64,000 nt of DNA from the NCBI RefSeq assembly GCF_900609065.1, contig NZ_UXAU01000019.1, positions 124,001-188,000 of the forward strand. Reading direction: 5' to 3'. Origin of the DNA: Arthrobacter ulcerisalmonis. Lineage in GTDB: Bacteria; Actinomycetota; Actinomycetes; Actinomycetales; Micrococcaceae. Both the position numbers and the translations under genes were made by a program. The notes under the pieces are model-generated. The model did not search any database. It saw only the letters and a list, made by a program, of their open reading frames with translations, and was not told the DNA's origin. Shown piece after piece: positions 18,665 through 27,956 of the stretch; positions within the stretch are counted from its first letter, which is position 1, and each line of letters opens with the position of its first letter.

Positions 18665-19444
18665 CTAGTTCAAGGGCCGGGTGCCAGCCGGCAACTGTCC
18701 ATTGGCAAGCAGGTCCGCCGCGGCGTCCGCCAGCGCGGTCAAGGCGACCCGCTGAGTCCACGGGCCGTACGAGATCCGGGAAACTCCCAGTTCTTGCAGC
18801 TTGGCAGGAGCCAGGGACCCGGGCACGTTGATCACGGAGATCTTGTTCCAGCCAATGCCTTCAACGAGCGCTGCCACCGTTGATTCGTCGAGGAGGCCGG
18901 GGACAAAGACGTTGACGGCACCCGCCTCCAGGTACGCCTTGCCACGGGCGATGGCGTCGGCCAAGACGTCAGCCGGTTCACGATCGGCGGCCTTGAGGAA
19001 GGCATCAGTGCGGGCGTTGAGCACGAAGCCGATGCCCTCAGCCTCACCCGCGTCGACAACGGCCTTCATTTGCCGAACTGCGTCGGCCAGCGGTCGCATT
19101 TGGTCCTCGATATTGGCGCCGACGATGCCGACTCCGATGGCCTTCCGCGCGGTCTCGCCGGGGTTGCCGTAGCCGGATTCGAGGTCCGCAGAAACAGGCA
19201 ACCGGGTGGATGCAGCGATCCGCCCGACGGCCGAGATCATTTCGTCAACAGGGATTTTCTCGCCGTCCTCGTATCCCAAGGATGCAGCAATAGAGTGGCT
19301 GGCAGTTGCCAACGCCAAGGTGCCAGGGACATCCGCAATGACTTTGGCGCTGATGACATCCCAGACGTTGATCACCTGGAGGATTTCAGCCGACTGGTGG
19401 AGTCGAAGGAGTTCTGAGGCCTTTGCGGCGGTTGAAGCAGTCAT
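18665..19444 (-). CDS. Isocitrate lyase/PEP mutase-superfamily protein
   Basis: 259 residues, a TIM barrel of the isocitrate lyase/phosphoenolpyruvate mutase superfamily. LQVINVWDVISAKV binds substrate at the barrel mouth. LPVSADLESGYGN and VGIVGANIEDQ carry the acidic metal ligands. The KKCGH loop of true isocitrate lyases is absent, so it is one of the short 'PEP mutase family' lyases, perhaps a 2-methylisocitrate lyase-like or oxaloacetase-like enzyme. The reaction is not determined. Starts just downstream of the DUF222-HNH gene and is followed closely by the DUF2071 gene on the same strand. Confidence 0.87.
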   Translation of the reverse strand: MTASTAAKASELLRLHQSAEILQVINVWDVISAKVIADVPGTLALATASHSIAASLGYEDGEKIPVDEMISAVGRIAASTRLPVSADLESGYGNPGETARKAIGVGIVGANIEDQMRPLADAVRQMKAVVDAGEAEGIGFVLNARTDAFLKAADREPADVLADAIARGKAYLEAGAVNVFVPGLLDESTVAALVEGIGWNKISVINVPGSLAPAKLQELGVSRISYGPWTQRVALTALADAAADLLANGQLPAGTRPLN

Positions 19445-19535
19445 GGGGGAAGCCTAATAGATCCGTCTGGACTCCAGTTGAAGTGCGGCCATTCGATCTC
19501 AGGTGGCCGGTTGTCAGAAAGCGGGCACCACGAAG

Positions 19536-21377
19536 TCAGAGCGGGGGAGATGGTGGCTTGAAGTAGCGGTTTTGCCGTGGACGCTGGGCGGGATCGATGT
19601 GTCGGGGTGGGATAAAGGTGGGGATGCCGTCCGAGACAGCGATCTTCCAAAGTTCTTTGTGGATGATGTGGTGATGATAGGAGCAAAGCAAAACCCCGTT
19701 TGTGGTTGCCGTGGATCCGCCCTGCGACCAGTACGTGATGTGGTGAGCTTCGCACCACGGCGCCGGAATGGTGCAGTCGGGGAACGCGCATCCTTTATCG
19801 CGGGCAGTAAGTGCGAGCCGCTGGGCTTGGGTGAACAATCGAGCCTTACGGCCGATATCGATGATCTCGCCCTTGCTGCCCAGGACCACGGGGATGATGT
19901 CCGCATCGCAGGCGATCTTTCGCAGGGTGGCCGCTGCAACGGGGCCGGTGAACACCAACGCGCCAGCCCCCGCCCCGGCGCCGGCCTTGGCGCCAGCCCC
20001 AGCCCATGCGCTGCTGCCGTGGGCGTGCGCGTGCGCGTGGGTGTCAAAAAGATCGCGGTGGTCGATGGTGGCGATGATTTGCGGTCGGTTCCCGCCTGTG
20101 GTGGGCAGCAGACTGGTGGCCAGACCCGCTTTGAGGCCGCTGATGATCCCATCCAACTGTTGTTGGGGACGGGTGCGCCGTTCCAGATTCACGCCGTCCT
20201 GTACCTCGGGGTTGACCTCGGTCTTCCCCTGTGAGCCTGCAGTCGGATCAGCGTCGGCGTCCACGCTCGGCGTTGTGCTTCGCGGATTGGTGGCAACGTT
20301 CATCACGGTAAGGAAGTGCTCGTATTGATCGGAGGTGGCGAAAATCTCAAGATGGTGGAGCCCATTGCGAGGCTTTCGGATGAAGGCGCCCTGGGTGTGG
20401 CGCAGGGCTTCTTCCGTGGGTTCGGCGCCGTCTGCGTCGATGGTCTCGGCCCAGCGCTGGGCAACGCGGACCAGGATATCCGGATCGGACGTTGTGGCGA
20501 TGGCTGACAACTGCTGCTCCATGGTGCAGAGGTTCTCTGCGCTGGTACTGTGCCGGAGCCGGTCCACTGTGGATGAAATAACGGTCGCGGCGTACGAGGA
20601 CACCAACGGCGATACAGCTAGCCCAGCCGAGTCGTCCACAGGGCCATCTCCCGAGTCGGGAAGTAGGGCCGGGGTGCTGACAGCCGCGAGGTGACCTAGC
20701 GGTGCCGGCAGCGATCGCCCGGTCATGGTCGTTCCAGGCAAGATCTGTTCCGCGAGGGTGAGCCGGCGGCGGGCTTCCCGAATGGGAATGCGAAGCTTGA
20801 GTCGAAGGAACTCTGCAGTATTGCGGGTGCCGTCATCGGCAGGGTTTTGCCGTAAGTCCGATGGATTGCCCGGGCCATCGTGACATCCGGCATCCGGTTC
20901 GTTCACGGCCTCGACAACCTGGCCATTCGCGCCATTGAGCCAGGTTGTCTTGCCTGACTTGGCTGGTCGGTCCCTGGCATCAGCTATGGCAGAGGTACGC
21001 GTCCGGTCCACAGTGGCGGCCGCAAGGAGTTGGAGGTACTCAACAGTCCGGGAGAAGCCTTCGATGAGCGCAGCGGCTTCCGCCGATGCAACAAAATCAG
21101 AGGACCCAAAGTCTTCTAGCGCCGCAGCCGCAAGCCGGTCGCCAACCGCAGCCAGCGTTTGGAGCAGGTTTGGAGTACCACGATCTGTAGTGACAGCACC
21201 GGAATCAGGGCCCACGGAACCCCTGGCCCCGGGCCTAAAGCCCACAGTCTCCGTGAGGCCGGAGTCCATACTGCGGGCGTCATGGTGGAGGGGGCGGGAA
21301 TCCTCGCTACGGGGCGCACCAGGGAGAGACTCAGCGGTACCGCCTGTCTCTGCTGGCCATTCGCCCGGGACTTCCAT
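19536..21377 (-). CDS. DUF222 and HNH endonuclease domain protein
   Basis: 613 residues. The N-terminal and central part is a DUF222-type helical domain (FLRLKLRIPIREARRRLTLAEQ; QLDGIISGLKAGLATSLLPTTG). The C-terminus is an HNH nuclease, CAFPDCTIPAPWCEAHHITYWSQGG followed by LLCSYHHHIIH, with the metal-binding cysteines and histidines present. Before the HNH domain there is a low-complexity stretch (HAHAHAHG and a run of Ala-Gly repeats). Such proteins occur in many copies in Arthrobacter and other actinobacteria and resemble the '13E12' family. Their biological role is uncertain. No methyltransferase or intein lies next to it. Confidence 0.92.
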   Translation of the reverse strand: MEVPGEWPAETGGTAESLPGAPRSEDSRPLHHDARSMDSGLTETVGFRPGARGSVGPDSGAVTTDRGTPNLLQTLAAVGDRLAAAALEDFGSSDFVASAEAAALIEGFSRTVEYLQLLAAATVDRTRTSAIADARDRPAKSGKTTWLNGANGQVVEAVNEPDAGCHDGPGNPSDLRQNPADDGTRNTAEFLRLKLRIPIREARRRLTLAEQILPGTTMTGRSLPAPLGHLAAVSTPALLPDSGDGPVDDSAGLAVSPLVSSYAATVISSTVDRLRHSTSAENLCTMEQQLSAIATTSDPDILVRVAQRWAETIDADGAEPTEEALRHTQGAFIRKPRNGLHHLEIFATSDQYEHFLTVMNVATNPRSTTPSVDADADPTAGSQGKTEVNPEVQDGVNLERRTRPQQQLDGIISGLKAGLATSLLPTTGGNRPQIIATIDHRDLFDTHAHAHAHGSSAWAGAGAKAGAGAGAGALVFTGPVAAATLRKIACDADIIPVVLGSKGEIIDIGRKARLFTQAQRLALTARDKGCAFPDCTIPAPWCEAHHITYWSQGGSTATTNGVLLCSYHHHIIHKELWKIAVSDGIPTFIPPRHIDPAQRPRQNRYFKPPSPPL

Positions 21378-21513
21378 GGCTCAATTTTCCCAAAGATGGC
21401 CCCACGATTCCGCTGGGAAAGTTGCTATGTGGACAACGTCGGCCGCGAGTAGCCAGCTGGCATTTCGGGGCCAGCACAGGGCATGGTTGCGCCCGGAGTT
21501 GGCAGCGGAACGA

Positions 21514-22374
21514 TTACGGGTGCCGGACGCCAGTTCCGGACAGAACGGCTCTGTACCCTTCACGGAATGACGGAAACTCGAGCGCAAGCCCGCTGGCACG
21601 GAGGAGACGATTGCTGCAGCGCTTATTACCCCCACGTGCGGTGCCGGCGTCGCCCACTGCAGGTTCCGGCAAGTCCAGCTCGGCAGCCAGGAACCGCAGA
21701 ACGGCACCAAGGTCGGCAGGGTCATCATCCACGCCCACGTAAACCGGCGCAGGGGAGTCGGCCAAGGACGCCAGGTGGACGATCGCGGCCGCGGCGTCAT
21801 CTCGGTGGATGCGGTTCGTGTACCGGACATCGGCAGGCACAACGGCCGCACCAGTCCTGACCTGTTCAATCAAACGGTTTCGTCCCGGCCCGTATATACC
21901 GCCCAGCCGCAGTGAAATGGCCTTGGACTCGGTCCCGGCAAGGCGGGTTCGCAGGATGTCCTCGGCCTCCAGGAGGATCGTCCCGGAAAATCCGCCGGGC
22001 TCGGGCGGCGTGGCTTCGTCCACCCAACCACCGTCGGCGTCACCGTACACCGCTGTGGAGGAGACGAAAATTACCCGACCCGGCCGGACGCCGTCGCGCT
22101 CCAACGCATCCAGGACGTGCGTCACCCCACCCACGTACGCGGCGCGGTAGGCCGCCTCCGTGGGCGCGTCGGCAGCCACAGCAATCACGACGGCGGTAGT
22201 CCGGGCAGGCACAGGTGGCAGGTCGGAACTGGCCAGGTCAGCCGCTACGCCTTCAATACTGGCTGGCAGTTTGCCCGGAGTCCGGCGCCAACCCACCACG
22301 CGGTGGCCCAGTGCGGCAAAGCGCAGCCCAGCTTCGGTACCAAGATCGCCGCAACCGGCCAGCAGAACGGTCAC
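21514..22374 (-). CDS. NAD-dependent epimerase/dehydratase-like SDR protein
   Basis: 286 residues with a Rossmann fold. The N-terminal MTVLLAGCGDLGTEAGLRF is a glycine-rich dinucleotide loop. VIFVSSTAVYGDADGG provides the serine/tyrosine region, and LRLGGIYGPGRNRLIEQV is typical of extended SDRs of the YeeZ type. The usual tyrosine is in AVYG rather than a clear YxxxK pair, so catalytic ability is uncertain. Its GTG start lies 3 bp after the stop of the upstream gene, making a two-gene operon. Confidence 0.87.
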   Translation of the reverse strand: MTVLLAGCGDLGTEAGLRFAALGHRVVGWRRTPGKLPASIEGVAADLASSDLPPVPARTTAVVIAVAADAPTEAAYRAAYVGGVTHVLDALERDGVRPGRVIFVSSTAVYGDADGGWVDEATPPEPGGFSGTILLEAEDILRTRLAGTESKAISLRLGGIYGPGRNRLIEQVRTGAAVVPADVRYTNRIHRDDAAAAIVHLASLADSPAPVYVGVDDDPADLGAVLRFLAAELDLPEPAVGDAGTARGGNKRCSNRLLRASGLALEFPSFREGYRAVLSGTGVRHP

Positions 22375-22377
22375 AGC

Positions 22378-23301
22378 CTACGGAGCCTCAACGGGGAAGA
22401 AGACCCGGGGATCCTGCAGGATGGCAGGGTTGGCGAACGCGGACCGCTCGATGATCTCGGTGACCACAAAGTTCCGACCGTAGCGACCATCAGGCAGTGT
22501 GATGGGACGGCCCTCAACATGGCCCACCGCGAACTTTTCGCCGTTCTCGAAGGCAACTGCCACCGCCGTCTTCCCGGGCAGCGTCGAAAAGGCCTGTTCC
22601 TGCTCGGCGCGTTTGCGGGTGGGCTTCTTAGGCTTGAGTTTGGGGGTAGCCTTGCGCGGCTGCATGGACGGACGGCGCGACCCGTCCTCCACAAACACCG
22701 GCGCATAGTCATCGCCTGCGACAGCAGCAGCGGCGGCCGCGGCAGCAGCGCTTCCCCGGACCAGCGGCAGGGCCACGGTGGTCAGTGTCTTCGGATCGAC
22801 GTCGTCGTGCGGGTCACGGAGGATCCAGAGAATTTCGCCTTCCGGTTCCTGCGGCAGGAACTCGTGCCGCGGCTCCGGCCAGAGGTAGTCCATCTCGGGG
22901 TGCGCGTCCGGGAACACGTTTTCGTAGAACTTCGGATCCTTGCGCACCAGTTTGGAGCGGTGGCTGAGGTGCAAAGCCTCGTCGCCGAGCCAGTGCGGCA
23001 TGGCGATTTTTGCCGTGTAATCAGGGTGCGCGGCCTGCGGGGCGAACTCCATGATGCTGGCGCGAGTGTTGTCCGGGTGCCCGCGCTTGGTCCACTCGTC
23101 CACCATGGCCAGGCCGTAGAGGGTGAGAGCGGGGACGTGCCCCATCCACATGCGGACCGCCGGGTGAGTCTGCCAGCCGTACCCCGGAACTACCAGGGCG
23201 CGGAGGATCTGGAGCGCTTCCACCCGCTGTTTTCCAAGCCGGGCGGTGTCCAGCGCGGCAGCGCTCTGTTGAAAATCGGGGTACGGGAGGAAGGTTTGCA
23301 T
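22378..23301 (-). CDS. MSMEG_6728-like conserved protein
   Basis: 307 residues. The opening MQTFLPYPDFQQSAAALDTARLGKQRVEALQ and the following PGYGWQTHPAVRMWMGHVPAL are characteristic of the MSMEG_6728 family, which is annotated in some genomes as similar to pyrimidine-dimer excision proteins. A second half with an Ala-rich linker and a Lys/Pro-rich stretch (KATPKLKPKKPTRKRAEQE) suggests nucleic-acid contact, which is inference. Cytoplasmic. First gene of an operon with the SDR protein. Confidence 0.8.
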   Translation of the reverse strand: MQTFLPYPDFQQSAAALDTARLGKQRVEALQILRALVVPGYGWQTHPAVRMWMGHVPALTLYGLAMVDEWTKRGHPDNTRASIMEFAPQAAHPDYTAKIAMPHWLGDEALHLSHRSKLVRKDPKFYENVFPDAHPEMDYLWPEPRHEFLPQEPEGEILWILRDPHDDVDPKTLTTVALPLVRGSAAAAAAAAAVAGDDYAPVFVEDGSRRPSMQPRKATPKLKPKKPTRKRAEQEQAFSTLPGKTAVAVAFENGEKFAVGHVEGRPITLPDGRYGRNFVVTEIIERSAFANPAILQDPRVFFPVEAP

Positions 23302-23456
23302 CTATTCAGTCTGACGGCAGCGGGCGGATGTGCCAATTGCAGTGCCGGGCGACACACCAGCGGGTCAGTCGCGTCCGGCATGTGGACGCATGAATACCGG
23401 GGCACCCTAAAACCACTAAGATACCCGAAACCAACGACCTCCCCGGAAGCCTCACC

Positions 23457-24044
23457 ATGACTCTATCGCTCGTTGTCCCCGTCGCGTCACAGCCGACCAT
23501 CCAGCCGCGCTATGGCCAGATGCTGCCGCCCGAGGCGAACGGAATCCTGGTCCTGGATGAGTTCACCCTTGATCCCGCCGCGGCACGCAGCGAGCAACAC
23601 GGTTTCCTGGCGGGGATGGCGGCGGTTGCGCGGATGGTTCGCCGAATCGCTGCGCTCCGCGTGGTCATCGCCGTGGTGGCCATCGCCAACCTCCCGCTCT
23701 TCCTGCTCTCCAGCGGTTGGTGGATCTATGCCGTTTCGCTCGCGCTGGTGGTGGCTGTGCACGCTGCCGTCACGCTGTTGAACCGCCACGAGCCCCGGCT
23801 TCGGCGCCAGGCTGCACTCGGCTTGGATCAGCACCGTGAGCGGAGCGCCAATTATCGCAAGGTGCGCGAGGCCGTGAAGTACATGATTGACACGCCCGCC
23901 CGCATGAATGAACAGCTCTACCTCGATCTCCTTGCCGCCAAACGCGTGGGGTTGCACCTAGCCCACGGCACCGTGGCCCTCCTGGACACCACCGACGACA
24001 CCGCCTGGAAGGTGCGGATCGTCCGCGAGCTTCCGGTCGCCTAG
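23457..24044 (+). CDS. Small membrane protein of unknown function
   Basis: 195 residues. Two adjacent hydrophobic helices (about residues 62-80 and 85-105) form a membrane hairpin between a roughly 60-residue N-terminal and a 90-residue C-terminal cytoplasmic part. The C-terminal part is rich in charged helices (RHEPRLRRQAALGLDQHRERSANYRKVREAVKYM). Start supported by GGAAG upstream. Stands alone, with a hairpin terminator after the stop. No family recognised. Confidence 0.75.
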   Translation: MTLSLVVPVASQPTIQPRYGQMLPPEANGILVLDEFTLDPAAARSEQHGFLAGMAAVARMVRRIAALRVVIAVVAIANLPLFLLSSGWWIYAVSLALVVAVHAAVTLLNRHEPRLRRQAALGLDQHRERSANYRKVREAVKYMIDTPARMNEQLYLDLLAAKRVGLHLAHGTVALLDTTDDTAWKVRIVRELPVA

Positions 24045-24072
24045 CCGCGCTCATTTACTGTCGCTTTAACGT

Positions 24073-24113
24073 ACGACGCCGGCGCGCCCCTGGTGGGGGT
24101 GCGCCGGCGTCGT
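24073..24113. terminator. Bidirectional hairpin terminator
   Basis: 18-bp stem (starts ACGACGCCGGCGC) with one wobble mismatch, between the convergent membrane-protein and Rpf genes. Confidence 0.75.
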
Positions 24114-24199
24114 TCGTGGTCAACGGAATTTGTCTATCGCCGACCTGCTGAGGGAGCCTATTCAGGCTGGTGCGCTGCTGATTGCTGCGCGGGGTGCAA

Positions 24200-25060
<861 letters not shown>

Positions 25061-25159
25061 TCACGCTAAGACATCACCTGGGGCTTATCAAATCGACGCG
25101 GGCACTGGGGGGCTGCTGGTGAGCTCCAGATCAGGGCGCCACGGCGCAGGCCAGTGCAA

Positions 25160-25171
25160 TATCCTGTCAAG
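25160..25171 (+). promoter_or_regulatory. Leaderless-type promoter of the deaminase gene
   Basis: A TANNNT-type -10 box (TATCCT, 25160-25165) is followed by exactly 6 nt and then ATG 25172, so the predicted first transcribed base is the A of the start codon. No Shine-Dalgarno sequence precedes it. Confidence 0.45.
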
Positions 25172-26266
25172 ATGGAATCACTTGCCGCAGGCATCCCCGA
25201 ACATGATGAAACCGCACCCGACCACGGTGAGGACCTTCCGCTTGATTCGGACGGGATGGCCGGGGTCCTCTTCGAGCTCCTGCCGATTGCCGAATTGCAC
25301 CTGCATATTGAGGGAACCCTCCAGCCCGAACTGATTTTCGCCTTGGCTGCCCGGAACGGCATGGACCTGCCGTATACGGACCTGGACGAGCTGCGCGCGC
25401 TGTACCAGTTCACTGACCTCCAGTCCTTCCTCGACCTGTACTACGCCAACATGGCGGTGCTGCAAACCGAGGAAGACTTTGCCGACATGACCCGCGCGTA
25501 TCTGGAACGTGCGGCGGCCGCTGGCGTGCGACACGCAGAAATCATGTTTGATCCGCAGGCGCATCTGTCCCGGGGGGTGGCCCTGGAAACGTGCGTCAAC
25601 GGTGTGGCGTCTGTCTTGGCCACGTCAATGGAGGACTTCGGGGTATCCACCATGCTTATCGCGGCTTTCCTCCGGGATCTTTCCGAAGAGTCTGCGCTGG
25701 AGGTCTTCGACAACCTGATGGCGATGAACGCTCCCCTTGGTGCCATCGGCCTCGATTCGGCAGAGGTGGGAAACCCGCCCGCGAAGTTTGAACGACTCTT
25801 TGCCAAAGCCCGCGACGCCGGACTGCGATTGACCGCCCACGCCGGCGAGGAAGGCCCCGCTGCCTACATCATTGAGGCGCTGGATATTTTGGGCGTCGAG
25901 CGGATTGATCACGGCATCCGCTGCATGGACGATCCCGACCTGGTGGAACGCCTCGTTGACGAACGGATCCCGCTGACGGTCTGCCCGCTCTCCAATGTCC
26001 GGCTCCGCGCTGTGGACACCCTCGCGGATCACCCGCTGCCAGCCATGCTTGCGGCTGGACTGAACGTTTCCGTCCACTCGGATGACCCGGCATACTTCGG
26101 CGGCTACGTCGACGATAATTTCGCCCACCTGAGGGCCGCCGTCGGGCTTTCCGAATTTGATGCTGCGCGCCTGGCAGCGAATTCCATCCACTCGTCGTTC
26201 GCGTCAGAAGAACGCAAAGCCGAGCTGCTTGCCGAACTCAACGGCCGCGAAATCCAGCACCAGTAG
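25172..26266 (+). CDS. Adenosine/adenine deaminase family protein
   Basis: 364 residues, an amidohydrolase TIM barrel of the adenosine deaminase family. Zinc ligands and catalytic residues are in place: ELHLHIEGTL, LTAHAGEE, RIDHGIRC and SVHSDDPAYF. The HIEGTLQPE block, in place of HLDGA, is typical of the adenine deaminase branch (for example PA0148 of Pseudomonas), so adenine rather than adenosine may be the substrate. An N-terminal extension of about 30 residues precedes the barrel. ATG 25172 is chosen over GTG 25154 because a leaderless promoter fits it. Cytoplasmic purine salvage. Confidence 0.88.
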   Translation: MESLAAGIPEHDETAPDHGEDLPLDSDGMAGVLFELLPIAELHLHIEGTLQPELIFALAARNGMDLPYTDLDELRALYQFTDLQSFLDLYYANMAVLQTEEDFADMTRAYLERAAAAGVRHAEIMFDPQAHLSRGVALETCVNGVASVLATSMEDFGVSTMLIAAFLRDLSEESALEVFDNLMAMNAPLGAIGLDSAEVGNPPAKFERLFAKARDAGLRLTAHAGEEGPAAYIIEALDILGVERIDHGIRCMDDPDLVERLVDERIPLTVCPLSNVRLRAVDTLADHPLPAMLAAGLNVSVHSDDPAYFGGYVDDNFAHLRAAVGLSEFDAARLAANSIHSSFASEERKAELLAELNGREIQHQ

Positions 26267-26580
26267 CGAGCCACCAACGGTCATAATTCGTGCTTGGCGG
26301 GAAAGAAGTACAGCGCTGGGGCTGATGTGACAGGCAACTCTGGAGACGGACGTCCTCCCGGTAAACTGGTGCGCAGGCGTGTCTGGGAGTGCGAGGCGGC
26401 ACCATGCCGGCGCTCCTTGGGAAGTCCGTACGGTCCTCACCCGATAGCGCCGCCTCATTTTGGGGCTGGATGTCACTTAAAACTCGGTCACGACACGCAG
26501 AGTTAACCAATTCGAGTCGCAACACGTAACGGGCTGTTGGCAAGATGCCAAAGACCGATCGCTTTTATACAAGGGGAATC
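26267..26580. other. 314-bp intergenic region with operator-like dyad
   Basis: Holds a perfect 15-bp dyad at 26537-26551 and a possible -10 (TTATAC) close to the downstream start. Otherwise no coding frame or RNA gene was recognised. Confidence 0.45.
26537..26551 (+). promoter_or_regulatory. Perfect dyad TTGGCA-N3-TGCCAA
   Basis: 6-bp perfect arms around AGA, 29 bp before the ATG of the X25 fusion gene. A candidate repressor site. The cognate regulator is unknown. Confidence 0.4.
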
Positions 26581-27513
26581 ATGGCCAAGTCCACCGCAGA
26601 GAACATCAATCTTCGACTTAAAACCGTCCTGACAGTGCTGACCGAAGGCGTATGGTCTGGGGATTCGCTGAACGCTGGCGAAGTCTTGGCCGAAGCTACG
26701 GCTCGCGTCCCCTTCAACGAGCACGAAAGTGAACTGCTGAGCGGTGGCATTCCCCGCGGGCACAAGACCCTCACATCGGCCACGGCCAAGCTGGTCAAGG
26801 CCGGTTGGCTGGTCAAGGGCCGCTCCGGGTGGACCATCACCGACGACGGCATGCGCGCCACGGTCGCCTTCGCTGACGACGCTGCCTTTGGTGCAGCTGT
26901 CGACGCCGGTACTCCGGTTCCTGCCTCGACGGAGGTTCCTGCCGCGCCGGCCGGTTTCGTGCGTCAGACTACTGCCGCCGTCGAGACCGCAGCCGCCGTC
27001 AAGGCTGCCGCTGCTGTAGAAACCGCCGCGCCCGCCAAGAAGGCTCCTGCGAAGAAGACAGCGGCCAAGAAGGACGCTGCCGCTCCAGCCGCCAAGGCTC
27101 CCCGGGCCCGCAAGGCAGCAGTCGAGGAAGCCCCGGCCGTCGATGCCGTTACATCAGCAACGGCAGTCGCCCCGGCTCCCGAGCCCCTCGAAGGCCCGGA
27201 CGTTGAGACGCACCCCCAGCCCGAAGCCGTTGCCTTGGCTGGCGACTTCAACATCGTTTTCGGTGCGCCGGAGAACTGGGCGCCGCAGTACGACGAAGCG
27301 CAGATGGAGTTCGATTTCCTGAGCCAGCAGTGGTCCAAGACCGCCGAGCTGCCCGCCGGGTTTTACACCTACAAGGTGGCGCTGAACCGGTCGTGGGATG
27401 AGAACTACGGCGCTTATGGCATCTTTGACGGCGCCAACCACGAACTGCATCACGCTGGTGGCACTGTGACGTTCCGCTACAACCACAGCACCCGCGACAT
27501 CACCGTCAGCTGA
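26581..27513 (+). CDS. Winged-helix / Lys-Ala linker / X25 fusion protein
   Basis: 310 residues in three parts. Residues 1-95 look like an Mrr_N-type winged helix (TVLTVLTEGVWSGDSLNAGEVLAEA, then ESELLSGGIPRGHKTLTSATAKLVKAGWL and GRSGWTITDDGM). Residues 125-190 are a histone H1-like Ala/Lys/Pro linker (AAPAKKAPAKKTAAKK). The C-terminal 100 residues (ALAGDFN, LPAGFYTYKVALNRSWDENYG, HHAGGTVTFRYNHSTRDI) match the pullulanase-associated X25 carbohydrate-binding-like beta sandwich. No signal peptide, so it is probably cytoplasmic and DNA-associated. Start ATG 26581 with AAGGGGA just upstream. Function unknown. The fusion is unusual. Confidence 0.8.
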   Translation: MAKSTAENINLRLKTVLTVLTEGVWSGDSLNAGEVLAEATARVPFNEHESELLSGGIPRGHKTLTSATAKLVKAGWLVKGRSGWTITDDGMRATVAFADDAAFGAAVDAGTPVPASTEVPAAPAGFVRQTTAAVETAAAVKAAAAVETAAPAKKAPAKKTAAKKDAAAPAAKAPRARKAAVEEAPAVDAVTSATAVAPAPEPLEGPDVETHPQPEAVALAGDFNIVFGAPENWAPQYDEAQMEFDFLSQQWSKTAELPAGFYTYKVALNRSWDENYGAYGIFDGANHELHHAGGTVTFRYNHSTRDITVS

Positions 27514-27532
27514 TCTTCGCTCCTTCAGCTAC

Positions 27533-27580
27533 GTAGCGCCGCTTACAGTTTTGACCCCTCAAAACTGTAAGTGGCGCTAC
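27533..27580. repeat. Long near-perfect intergenic palindrome
   Basis: 21-bp arms (GTAGCGCC ... CAGTTTTG) with one mismatch around a 6-nt loop, 19 bp after the fusion gene stop. It may terminate transcription, but its AT-rich inner arms and outer GTAGCGCC differ from the GC hairpins elsewhere in the window. It resembles a REP-like repeated element. Confidence 0.7.
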
Positions 27581-27621
27581 CCAGTTGGGGGAGGGAGCCG
27601 ATCTGGACCGAGGTACCCACC

Positions 27622-27918
27622 ATGAGCCACGCAGAAAAATCGTCGGACGGCGTCCGGTTGAACGCCGTAGTGACGGGGGTGGTCCAGGGTGTTGGATTCC
27701 GCTACCGGACCATGCTCAAGGCGCAGGACCTGCAGCTACTCGGCGAAGCCCGGAACCTCGACGACGGCTCGGTATCCGTGATTACCGAAGGGCCTGCCCG
27801 GCGGGTCCGCGCACTGCTTGAGTGGCTCCGTTCCAGCGAAGCCCCCGGCAGGGTGGAGGGCGTCGAGGAATCCATCTCCGCGGCCCAAGGAAGTTTCAGC
27901 AGCTTCCGTACGCATTAG
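27622..27918 (+). CDS. acyP: Acylphosphatase
   Basis: 98 residues. The family signature GVVQGVGFRYRTM contains the phosphate-binding loop and the catalytic arginine, followed by GEARNLDDGSVSVITEG, in which the usual catalytic asparagine (N of RNL) is present. It hydrolyses acyl phosphates in the cytoplasm. ATG 27622 is supported by GAGG 9 nt upstream. Length is normal for the family. Convergent with the large nuclease-helicase gene. Confidence 0.92.
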   Translation: MSHAEKSSDGVRLNAVVTGVVQGVGFRYRTMLKAQDLQLLGEARNLDDGSVSVITEGPARRVRALLEWLRSSEAPGRVEGVEESISAAQGSFSSFRTH

Positions 27919-27956
27919 TTTTGATCAATCGGGCCCTCCGCGAAACCGACTCGAGC

